DNA of 11,755 nucleotides from Akkermansiaceae bacterium UBA3385 (GCA_002358905.1 DEPT01000020.1:48728-60482), one strand, 5' to 3'; counted from the stretch's first letter, positions 1 to 5,498 are shown. Program-made: numbers and translations. Notes: generated from the letters alone by a model not told the origin.

Positions 1-20
1 ACCAACTGAGCTAAGGAGGC
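1..20 (-). tRNA. Partial tRNA gene, 5' end only (identity not determined)
   Basis: Read on the minus strand, the first 20 bases give GCCTCCTTAGCTCAGTTGGT. This is a typical tRNA 5' end: a 7-nt acceptor strand, TA, then the D-stem GCTC and the start of the D-loop. The window edge cuts the rest, so the anticodon is not visible and I do not assign an amino acid. It lies 44 bases downstream of tRNA-Thr on the same strand and is probably co-transcribed with it. Confidence 0.75.
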
Positions 21-64
21 ATTATGTCTGTGAGCACCCTGCATCTGCTTTTCCACTAGGGGGA

Positions 65-136
65 AGCCGCTGGTCAGATTTGAACTGACGACCCACGCAT
101 TACGAATGCGTTGCTCTACCCCTGAGCTACAGCGGC
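65..136 (-). tRNA. tRNA-Thr, anticodon CGT
   Basis: The minus strand folds as a complete 72-nt tRNA. The acceptor stem is GCCGCTG with CAGCGGC, the D-stem GCTC with GAGC, and the anticodon stem ACGCA with TGCGT. The anticodon loop TTCGTAA gives anticodon CGT, which reads ACG (Thr). The T-arm is GTCAG-TTCAAAT-CTGAC. The discriminator base is T at position 65 and CCA is not encoded, so the 3' CCA would be added after transcription. It is the first visible gene of a minus-strand tRNA pair. Confidence 0.95.
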
Positions 137-155
137 AGATGCTGTGTGCGGCGTC

Positions 156-184
156 AGCTTACCACACGAAAACCACCATTGCAA
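156..184 (-). promoter_or_regulatory. Possible promoter for the tRNA pair
   Basis: On the minus strand, TTGCAA (plus positions 179-184) and TAAGCT (156-161) are separated by 17 bases. The predicted start would fall about a dozen bases before the tRNA-Thr 5' end. The -10 box matches the TATAAT consensus poorly, so this is tentative. Confidence 0.3.
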
Positions 185-204
185 GCCTTTTTTTAGAAAA
201 AGAT

Positions 205-233
205 GATTTTTTATACACGTTTTTTTATACACG
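205..233 (+). repeat. Tandem TTTTTTATACACG pair at left edge of element 1
   Basis: TTTTTTATACACG occurs at 207-219 and again at 221-233. The longer string GATTTTTTATAC at 205-216 recurs in the same orientation at 685-696, just outside the other end of the inverted-repeat element. This is compatible with a target-site duplication. The sequence is AT-rich and of low complexity, so chance or slippage is also possible. Confidence 0.6.
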
Positions 234-683
234 TGTCCCAAAGTTTGAGTATGGAGCTCGATAAATTGGCGGACAGTCGGCGACCCGAAAGCGAACAGAA
301 TTCTGAGCCCTCGGAGAGGGCGGCACAATAATAGCCCAAGGTGGAGCTGCGTCAGCAGCGGAACCTTGGGTAAAACGAATAATATATCAGAACCCCGGAG
401 CGTAGCGGAGTGGGTGGCAGAAGCTTCGGCTTAGTGTTATAGCTGCGCTTCCCTGCCACCCCTCCACGTTGGTCGGGGTTCCGGTTATTTTTCATTCCAA
501 ACCCAGCGTTCCGCCGCGTGGCGGCTCCACGCTGGGCTATTATTATGCCGCCCTGACGGGCTCAATAGACGCTCGCTGACGCTCGCAAACTAATCGCCAA
601 AGTCCAATTTATTGCGCAGAGGGGGGCTTCTTCCAAAATGTTGCTGATATTTCTATTCTCTACAAAATCTTTGGGACACGTGT
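229..683. mobile_element. Element 1: 455-bp non-coding unit with terminal inverted repeats (MITE-like, inferred)
   Basis: The ends are inverted copies: ACACGTGTCCCAAA at 229-242 and TTTGGGACACGTGT at 670-683. Between them lies the mirror-symmetric hairpin core (261-612). The right half also carries about 50 bases (613-669) without an equivalent on the left. There is no credible coding sequence inside. Inverted ends, flanking direct repeats (205-216 and 685-696) and a second copy of the core elsewhere in the window suggest a non-autonomous mobile element. Mobility itself is an inference, because no transposase is present. The unit sits between the divergent tRNA genes and nagB. Confidence 0.4.
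261..612. repeat. Symmetric five-hairpin core, copy 1
   Basis: The region starts with ATAAATTGG (261-269) and ends with its inverse CCAATTTAT (604-612). In order it holds: a small hairpin 307-321 (GCCCTC/GAGGGC); the linker up to AATAATAGCCC; a left arm 335-370 (CCCAAGG/CCTTGGG with inner GCTGC/GCAGC); a central hairpin 390-481 (GAACCCCG/CGGGGTTC, then GGAG-T-GGGTGGCAG with CTGCCACCC-CTCC); a right arm 502-536 (CCCAGCG/CGCTGGG); and a small hairpin 550-561 (GCCC/GGGC). Left and right halves are inverted copies in their linkers, while the stems differ by paired changes. It has the same plan as 4571-4962. Confidence 0.85.
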
Positions 684-684
684 G

Positions 685-696
685 GATTTTTTATAC
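685..696 (+). repeat. Direct repeat GATTTTTTATAC, right flank of element 1
   Basis: This 12-bp string is identical to 205-216 in the same orientation. It begins one base after the right inverted end (670-683). It may be a target-site duplication. The next 124 bases (697-820) hold no structure or ORF that I can support. Confidence 0.45.
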
Positions 697-820
697 AAAA
701 AAATTCACACCTATCCAGCACATCCGTTCACAAGCACGCCAATCACGCCATTTACCACACCATTCATCCCTGCAAAGAGAAACCAGAAAAAGAATTTCCC
801 TGCAGCAATGCACTTTAGTG

Positions 821-849
821 TTGAAATTCGCGCGCAAGGCCTATAAAAT
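821..849 (+). promoter_or_regulatory. nagB promoter, giving a nearly leaderless transcript
   Basis: TTGAAA (821-826), a 17-base spacer and TAAAAT (844-849) form a good sigma70-type promoter. The nagB ATG begins only 10 bases after the -10 box, so the leader would be absent or a few bases long. No Shine-Dalgarno sequence precedes the ATG (upstream bases are CTCCCGCT), which fits this reading. Confidence 0.6.
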
Positions 850-858
850 ACTCCCGCT

Positions 859-1602
859 ATGACATACGAAGTTTTCGAAACCAAGGAAGCAGCAGCCAAG
901 AAGCTCGCCGCAGAAGTAGCAGAACTCATCCGCAGCCGTGCCGCCGAAGGCAAGGGTGCTGTTCTGGGTCTTGCCACCGGTGCTACTCCGCTGCCCTTCT
1001 ATGCTGAGCTCATCCGTCTGCACAAGGAAGAAGGTCTCTCCTTCAAGAATGTGACCACCTTCAACCTGGATGAATACACCGGTCTGCCCCACGACCACGT
1101 GGAATCCTACTGGTACTTCATGCACACCAACCTTTTCAACCACATCGACATCCCCGCAGAAAACATCAACCTGCCCTGCGGCACTCTGGCTCCGGAGGAA
1201 ATCCCCGCCCACTGCGCTGCTTACGAGCAGAAGATTAAGGATTGCGGCGGTCTCGACCTCCAGATCCTCGGCATCGGCCGTACCGGTCACATCGGTTTCA
1301 ACGAACCCGGCTCCGATGACACCACCATCACCCGCCAGGTACACCTGGATGACCTGACCAAGACCGACGCTGCCCCCGCATTCGGAGGTTTCGAAAATGT
1401 TCCCAGCACCGCCATCACCATGGGTGTAGCCACCATCATGGGCGCCAAGAAGGTGCGTCTCATGGCCTGGGGCGAGAAGAAGGCTTCCATCGTAAACAAG
1501 GCCATCAACGGCCCTGTGACCATTGATGTAGCAGCCTCCTACCTGCAGAACCATGCCGATGCCAAGTACTTCCTTGACACCCCGGCCGCAGCCGAGCTGT
1601 AA
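859..1602 (+). CDS. nagB: Glucosamine-6-phosphate deaminase
   Basis: This 247-residue cytoplasmic enzyme should convert glucosamine 6-phosphate to fructose 6-phosphate and ammonia, the last step of N-acetylglucosamine use. The phosphate-loop region GLATGATPLPFY is at about 37-48. TFNLDEYTGLP at 67-77 carries the catalytic aspartate (D71). GIGRTGHIGFNEPGS at 138-152 carries the ring-opening His (H144) and Glu (E149). The position matching E. coli Asp141 is Thr142, as in the RTGHIGFNEPGS motif I recall from Bacteroides-type relatives. The length is near that of a stand-alone NagB, with no C-terminal deacetylase-like fusion. The ATG is fixed by the close promoter and by the family's normal N-terminus. 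A strong terminator follows, so it is probably monocistronic. A sugar-phosphate isomerase with a shifted substrate is the main alternative. Confidence 0.92.
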   Translation: MTYEVFETKEAAAKKLAAEVAELIRSRAAEGKGAVLGLATGATPLPFYAELIRLHKEEGLSFKNVTTFNLDEYTGLPHDHVESYWYFMHTNLFNHIDIPAENINLPCGTLAPEEIPAHCAAYEQKIKDCGGLDLQILGIGRTGHIGFNEPGSDDTTITRQVHLDDLTKTDAAPAFGGFENVPSTAITMGVATIMGAKKVRLMAWGEKKASIVNKAINGPVTIDVAASYLQNHADAKYFLDTPAAAEL

Positions 1603-1632
1603 AGAAAGCTACAGTACAAACCATCTAAGTGT

Positions 1633-1665
1633 GAGGGCCGGGCAAATCACCCGGCCCTCCGTTTT
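1633..1665 (+). terminator. Rho-independent terminator after nagB
   Basis: GAGGGCCGGG (1633-1642) pairs perfectly with CCCGGCCCTC (1650-1659) over a 7-base loop, and CGTTTT follows. It ends only 9 bases before the hemW ATG, so hemW either depends on read-through or has a promoter that I could not identify. Confidence 0.85.
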
Positions 1666-1674
1666 CCGGACTGC

Positions 1675-2763
1675 ATGCACCTGTATATCCACGTTCCGTT
1701 CTGCCACCGCATCTGCCCCTATTGTGCCTTTTTCAAGCACACCCCGGGGCGAAGCGATATCCGGGGGTATGCCCGGGCTATCGGTCAGGAAGCCCGCATG
1801 CGTCTTCCGCAAGGCACAGCTCCGCGTACCATCTATTTCGGAGGCGGCACTCCCAGCATGCTTTCCCCCACGCACCTGGATATTCTCGTGAACGGGCTTC
1901 GCGAGTGGCTGGACCTCAGCCAGGTGCAGGAGTGGAGTTTCGAAAGCAACCCCGCCACTTTTACAGCAGCCAAAGTACAGCACTGGCGGGAAATCGGCAT
2001 CAACCGCGTTTCCCTCGGCGTTCAGAGCTTTGCCCCGGCCCTGCTCACCCTGCTGGGGCGGGAACACAGCCCGGCGGACGTGGCAGAAAGCATCCGGCTG
2101 CTGCGGGAGGCCGGGATACCACAGGTGAACATTGACCTCATGTTCTCCCTGCCCGGGCAAAGCCTGCAGCAGTGGGAACACTCCCTGCAAAGCGCAATTG
2201 AACTGCAGCCGGATCACATCTCCACCTACAACCTCTCCTACGAGGAAGATACGGACTTCTTCCGCCACTACGGCGCAGAAGCAGGAGATGAGGAGACGGA
2301 TGTAGCCATGTTCAACCTGGCAGATGAGATGCTCACCTCCGCCGGATATCGGCATTACGAAATCTCCAACTACGCACGCACGGGCTGCGAATCGCAGCAC
2401 AACCTCGCCTGCTGGCATGGCGAGGACTACTGCGGACTTGGTCCGGGCGCAGTGGGCACAATGAATGGCATCCGCTACTGCAATAGCGGGGACACCGCAG
2501 CCTACACCGCCGCACTGCTGGGCGGCACCCTGCCCCCCGGCACCGCCGAAAAGCTGGACCCCGCCACCCGCCGCACCGAGCTACTCGGGCTCCTGCTCCG
2601 CACCGATGAAGGCTTACCTGCCCACATGCTCCGCCCGCAGGACGATGCGTTCATCTCCATGCTCCGGCACGAGAAGCTCGCCACACTCACCCCGCAAGGC
2701 AGCCTCCTCCTCACTCGTGCCGGACGCCTTGTGGCCGATGAAATTGCCATCGGCCTCATCTGA
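1675..2763 (+). CDS. hemW: HemW-type radical SAM protein (heme chaperone, HemN-like)
   Basis: This 362-residue radical SAM protein starts MHLYIHVPFC, as the family does. The cluster motif CX3CX2C is C10, C14, C17. The position where HemN enzymes have a fourth cysteine is Phe19, which points to HemW rather than a true coproporphyrinogen oxidase. FGGGTPSML (55-63) is the SAM-binding GGGTP motif. ESNPATF (90-96), RVSLGVQSF (111-119) and the LMFSLPGQ segment (155-162) are other family blocks. The heme-related HNxxYW motif reads HNLACW (242-247), with Cys in place of Tyr. HemW proteins bind heme and are implicated in heme delivery; older annotations call them oxygen-independent coproporphyrinogen III oxidase. 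No Shine-Dalgarno sequence is visible, and the start is fixed by the N-terminal motif. Confidence 0.9.
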   Translation: MHLYIHVPFCHRICPYCAFFKHTPGRSDIRGYARAIGQEARMRLPQGTAPRTIYFGGGTPSMLSPTHLDILVNGLREWLDLSQVQEWSFESNPATFTAAKVQHWREIGINRVSLGVQSFAPALLTLLGREHSPADVAESIRLLREAGIPQVNIDLMFSLPGQSLQQWEHSLQSAIELQPDHISTYNLSYEEDTDFFRHYGAEAGDEETDVAMFNLADEMLTSAGYRHYEISNYARTGCESQHNLACWHGEDYCGLGPGAVGTMNGIRYCNSGDTAAYTAALLGGTLPPGTAEKLDPATRRTELLGLLLRTDEGLPAHMLRPQDDAFISMLRHEKLATLTPQGSLLLTRAGRLVADEIAIGLI

Positions 2764-2840
2764 GGCTACCCACAGCGGCGAATAGCCATCCCTCGCACAC
2801 TGGCACACTCCTTCCTATCTTCCTCGTGAGAAAATGAACA

Positions 2841-2865
2841 CAAGTGCACACACAAAACGCACTTG
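2841..2865. repeat. Inverted repeat CAAGTGC/GCACTTG upstream of the Sel1 gene
   Basis: CAAGTGC (2841-2847) and GCACTTG (2859-2865) are exact inverted copies separated by 11 bases. The right half overlaps the -35 box of the next promoter. The half-site ACAAGTGC resembles ACAAGCGC in the adjacent 14-bp palindrome, so the two may be sites for one regulator. Confidence 0.55.
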
Positions 2866-2891
2866 AACTCTCACAAGCGCTTGTGTAAAAT
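2863..2891 (+). promoter_or_regulatory. Promoter of the Sel1-repeat gene with palindromic spacer (candidate operator)
   Basis: TTGAAC (2863-2868), a 17-base spacer and TAAAAT (2886-2891) form the promoter. The spacer contains CACAAGCGCTTGTG (2872-2885), a perfect 14-bp palindrome that abuts the -10 box. A repressor bound there would block RNA polymerase. The ATG lies 13 bases after the -10 box, so the leader is only a few bases long and has no ribosome-binding sequence. Confidence 0.6.
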
Positions 2892-2903
2892 GCCGGACAT
2901 ACC

Positions 2904-4394
2904 ATGCAGCGCATCCTTCCTTTCCTTGCCCTTTCCGTACTGCCGGCCTCGGCACAATCCATGGCTGACGATCAGGCCTTTTCCGATGCCGTAAAGAAGT
3001 TTCTGCCGCCGCCGGCCACAGAGATGCCGGCGCCGAAAAAAGCAGAAATCACCTTCACCCCGGACATAGAGCGCGCTGCCAACACCTCACCGGATGCCCA
3101 CCCGGAAGCCTATGCCAGCTTCATCGGTCACCTCGACCAGCTTCTCAAGGATAACACCTACGACTTTTTCGCGCCCCTGCGCGTCATTCTGGAAACCACC
3201 AATGACGAATTCGCCGTCATGAGCTGGATGGAAAAAGCCGCCGCAGAAGGCAACCCTGTGGCCTGCCAGTTCGTCGGAGACCGCAGGCTCACCCGCGTTG
3301 CACGGGATAAAATACAATCCCCCGAAATCAAGGAAGCATACGCGCTGGTGCGCAAAGCTGCAGACGCCGGGTACGATGCCGCAAAAATCAACGTCTGCAT
3401 GTGCATGAAATCGGGCATAGGCACCGAAAAGAACGAAGAAGAAGCCGAAAAATACATGTTCGAAGCATGCCGCGCCGGCAACATGATTCCCCGCTTCAAA
3501 TGGCTGCAGATGAACGGGCGACTGAAAACCTGGGATGATAAGCAGCGCCCGGAGGTCGCGGCTGAAATCAACCGCAGCAACCACCATGTGCTGTACTTCC
3601 TTTCTAAACTGGCACCCAACGCAGAAGAGCAAATAGGCATGCTGCGCCAGGCTGCAGAAAAAGGAAACCCCGAAGCTCTTTATGAGCTCTCCGCGCTCAG
3701 CTCCAAACAGGCTCCCAAACACAGCTACAACCTGCTCAAGGAAGCCGTGCGCCTTCACAGCGCCGATGCCCTTTTCGCCATGGGCTCTGCCATGACTGAC
3801 GGCAACCCCGATGACCCCATTCTCAAGGAAGCCGGCGTGGTTCACAACGATGTCGCCGGCCGCGCCTTCATCAAACTCGCTTCCATGATGGGCAATGCCT
3901 CCGCCTGCTTCTGGCTCGGCAGTGTGAACTTCCACGGCAAATGCGGCGTTCCGGAAGACAAGCAGCGCGCCTACCTGCACTTCGACAATGGTGCCCTTGC
4001 CGGCAACCCCACCTGCGGCACTGCTGCCGGTATCATGCTCCTGCGCGGACTCGGTATTCCCCAGGATACCCGCAAAGGTCTTTTCTACCTCAACGTAGCT
4101 GCCAATGCCGGTGTGCCTCATGCCGTCATCATGCTGGCCTATGCCCAGCACGAGGGACTCGGCGTGCCGGCAGACACCAAGGCTGCCTGCAAACTGCTTC
4201 AGGAAGCCGCCGCCATGGGGCAGAAACGCGCTTATGTTTACCTGGCCTACCTCACGGCCAAGGGCGGGGCCAACCAGCAGCCCAATCCTAAACAAGCGGA
4301 ACGCTACGTACGCCTCGCCTCGCTCGATATGAAAGAGGAGGCCCGCAAACTCTATGATTCCCTCATGCAGGAAGGCTGGAACCCACACCCGTAA
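2904..4394 (+). CDS. Exported Sel1-like repeat protein
   Basis: The 496-residue product begins with a signal peptide: MQR, a hydrophobic stretch ILPFLALSVLPA, and a probable cleavage near ASAQS at 15-19. No lipobox cysteine is seen, so it should be periplasmic or secreted. Residues about 105-195, 245-300 and 320-490 contain Sel1-like (TPR-type) helix pairs. Recognisable units include AYALVRKAADAGYDAA (145-160), the GIGTEKNEEEAEKYM region (171-185), LLRGLGIPQDTRKGLFYL (379-396), GLGVPADTKAACKLL (418-432) and AAAMGQKRAYVYLAYL (435-450). Sel1 repeats normally mediate protein-protein contacts, and the partner is unknown. No catalytic domain is visible. The ATG is supported by the promoter 13 bases upstream and by the signal peptide. 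Confidence 0.88.
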   Translation: MQRILPFLALSVLPASAQSMADDQAFSDAVKKFLPPPATEMPAPKKAEITFTPDIERAANTSPDAHPEAYASFIGHLDQLLKDNTYDFFAPLRVILETTNDEFAVMSWMEKAAAEGNPVACQFVGDRRLTRVARDKIQSPEIKEAYALVRKAADAGYDAAKINVCMCMKSGIGTEKNEEEAEKYMFEACRAGNMIPRFKWLQMNGRLKTWDDKQRPEVAAEINRSNHHVLYFLSKLAPNAEEQIGMLRQAAEKGNPEALYELSALSSKQAPKHSYNLLKEAVRLHSADALFAMGSAMTDGNPDDPILKEAGVVHNDVAGRAFIKLASMMGNASACFWLGSVNFHGKCGVPEDKQRAYLHFDNGALAGNPTCGTAAGIMLLRGLGIPQDTRKGLFYLNVAANAGVPHAVIMLAYAQHEGLGVPADTKAACKLLQEAAAMGQKRAYVYLAYLTAKGGANQQPNPKQAERYVRLASLDMKEEARKLYDSLMQEGWNPHP

Positions 4395-4628
4395 TAACGG
4401 CAGAATTCTCCCTTCCGAGTTCTTCTTTCATTCACCGCTCGCGCGCTGGCGAGGGCAGAATTTCCGGGTCTGTTTAAATCTGCTGGTAGATAACCAGCTG
4501 ACGTGACTAAAGGGCAAAGATTACGCGTTGACACGATTAAGCAGCAGCGACAAATTCGTGATTGTCAAGCAGTTAGCGAAGCGGCGGCGGAGCGGAATTT
4601 TGAGCCCGGAGGGCGGTACTTTCATTAG

Positions 4629-4693
4629 CCCAGGGCGTACCTGTGAGGGCGTAGCAAGCGAGCGAAGCGAGACGCGAAGCCCCAAGCCCTGGG
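4629..4693. repeat. Left arm of copy 2, inverted duplicate of 4851-4915
   Basis: This 65-base arm is closed by CCCAGGGC/GCCCTGGG. Its inner 53 bases (4635-4687) are exactly the reverse complement of 4857-4909. The only differences between the arms are at 4634 and 4688, which pair with each other here as G-C. In the other arm the equivalent pair is A-T (4856 and 4910). Confidence 0.95.
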
Positions 4694-4850
4694 ATTATGT
4701 CAAAAACATCAGAACCCCGAGCGAAGCGAGAGGGTGGCAGGCTACGAGAGCCGTACTATTAGGTTCTAACCGCTGATTTTTTGTATCCCGCCTTCGGAAT
4801 CTGTCACCCACTCGCGGTGCTCGGGGTTCCGTTCATTATTTTTCTTGATA

Positions 4851-4915
4851 CCCAGAGCTTGGGGCTTCGCGTCTCGCTTCGCTCGCTTGCTACGCCCTCA
4901 CAGGTACGCTCTGGG
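4851..4915. repeat. Right arm of copy 2, inverted duplicate of 4629-4693
   Basis: This arm is closed by CCCAGAGC-type and GCTCTGGG-type strands. It matches the left arm at 63 of 65 positions in inverted orientation, and the two mismatched positions form one compensated base pair (A4856 with T4910). Confidence 0.95.
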
Positions 4916-4980
4916 CTACCGAACGTGTCGCCCTACGGGCTCAAATTGCCGCTACGCTAGCACCTCGCCAAATCCGTGTT

Positions 4981-5417
4981 TGCGGGGCTCTTTGAGCCCC
5001 GCAACGTACCCGAGCTTTGCTCGGGTATTTCGTGCAGGCGCGACGCGACTGCATTTCATCCCGGCGCATGCCGGGATTTCGTACACGCGCAGCGTGGATT
5101 TCATTGAGCCGCGAATGCGGCGACTGGTTACCGCTGCATTAGCAGCGGTACTGCCGATGTAGAGCACGGTTATTTCAATGCATCTCATTGAAAAAAATCG
5201 CTTTTTCAATGCTTTATGCTTCCCAATGAATACTCAAACGATTATATTGGCAGAAAGGAAAGTTCCGCTGCTAATGCAGCGGAAACCAGTCGCTACGCTC
5301 AATGAAACACACGGGCAAGCCCGTGATGAAATCCGCCCTGAGGGCGTATGAAAGCGCGGCTATCGCCGCACATGAAATACCACCTGGCGGCGGTACGAAA
5401 GCGGCACGTTGTGCCGC
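4981..5417. repeat. Mirrored array of short hairpins with TTTCAT/ATGAAA linkers
   Basis: Successive short hairpins lie at 4981-5003 (10-bp stem), 5007-5027, 5033-5053, 5058-5077, 5084-5096, 5108-5121 and 5129-5150, with TTTCAT or TTTCGT between most of them. After a central hairpin the pattern inverts: 5263-5284, 5310-5325, 5334-5346, 5356-5369, 5378-5395 and 5401-5417, with ATGAAA or ACGAAA linkers. Inverted linker matches include TTTCATTGAG (5099-5108) with CTCAATGAAA (5298-5307), and CGACTGGTT (5121-5129) with AACCAGTCG (5284-5292). Loops are mostly 2 to 4 bases. There are no unique spacers of CRISPR type. Confidence 0.9.
5186..5211. repeat. Central A/T-rich hairpin of the array
   Basis: CATTGAAAAA (5186-5195) pairs with TTTTTCAATG (5202-5211) around a 6-base loop. 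It sits at the mirror axis of the hairpin array. Its T-run could also weaken transcription, but the stem is too AT-rich for a confident terminator call. Confidence 0.7.
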
Positions 5418-5498
5418 ATACGTAGACCAGCAAATCTGAAACAGACCCGAATTTCCGGTTTTTTTTGCATTTTTTCACTTTTACCAGACAAAATTCCC

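Larger units (their letters stand above)
4571..4962. repeat. Symmetric five-hairpin core, copy 2
   Basis: The plan is the same as at 261-612. It has a small hairpin 4604-4614 (GCCC/GGGC), an ATTAGCCC linker, a left arm 4629-4693, a central hairpin 4712-4829 (GAACCCCGAGC/GCTCGGGGTTC, then GCGAG-A-GGGTGGCAG with CTGTCACCC-A-CTCGC), a right arm 4851-4915, and a small hairpin 4930-4940 (GCCC/GGGC). Linkers such as CAGAACCCCG, GGGTGGCAG, CGGGGTTCCG and an ATTTTTC stretch are shared with copy 1. Stem sequences differ in a way that preserves pairing. The arms are longer here (65 bases, against 35-36 in copy 1). Confidence 0.88.
4466..5448. mobile_element. Element 2: about 1-kb composite non-coding unit enclosed by inverted repeats (mobility inferred)
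   Basis: The left end 4466-4487 begins GGGTCTGTTT and ends TGCTGGT. The inverse of 5426-5448 begins and ends the same way, and the two differ by two substitutions and one extra base over about 23 bases. The inverted ends enclose two side-by-side palindromic modules of similar size: the five-hairpin core (4571-4962) and a mirrored short-hairpin array (4981-5417). The midpoint of the inverted ends (about 4957) falls near the junction of the modules. A further hairpin, GCTGGT/ACCAGC, lies at 4482-4498. No transposase or credible gene is present. These ends do not match those of element 1. Confidence 0.4.

Noticed and set aside
116..862. Open frames at 116-328 (-) and 638-862 (+)
   Set aside because: The first overlaps the tRNA-Thr gene and the inverted-repeat element. 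The second overlaps the nagB promoter and start. Neither has a recognisable product or ribosome-binding site.
1574..1603. Promoter for hemW at TTGACA (1574-1579) inside the end of nagB
   Set aside because: The best -10 candidate (TGTAAA at 1598-1603) has an 18-base spacer and is weak, and the nagB terminator lies between it and hemW.
2764..2788. Terminator after hemW
   Set aside because: GGCTA can pair with TAGCC, but the stem is only 5 bp with a long loop and no T-run follows.
3087..4388. Long minus-strand open frame of 433 codons
   Set aside because: It is antisense to the Sel1-repeat gene, which has a promoter, signal peptide and family repeats. The antisense frame has none of these.
4528..5209. 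Open frames of 82, 105 and 85 codons at 4528-4776 (+), 4845-5162 (+) and 4952-5209 (-)
   Set aside because: They lie wholly in hairpin repeats. Their peptides (for example IPAHAGIS and EIPACAGMK strings) are direct translations of palindromic DNA, with no start signals and no domain, so I treat them as spurious.
4981..5417. CRISPR array
   Set aside because: Repeated units are short variable hairpins with conserved linkers, which is the opposite of constant repeats with unique spacers. No cas gene is present.
5435..5470. Rho-independent terminator at the right end of element 2
   Set aside because: A T-run follows, but the nearby stems are only 3-4 bp, which is too weak to support a call.
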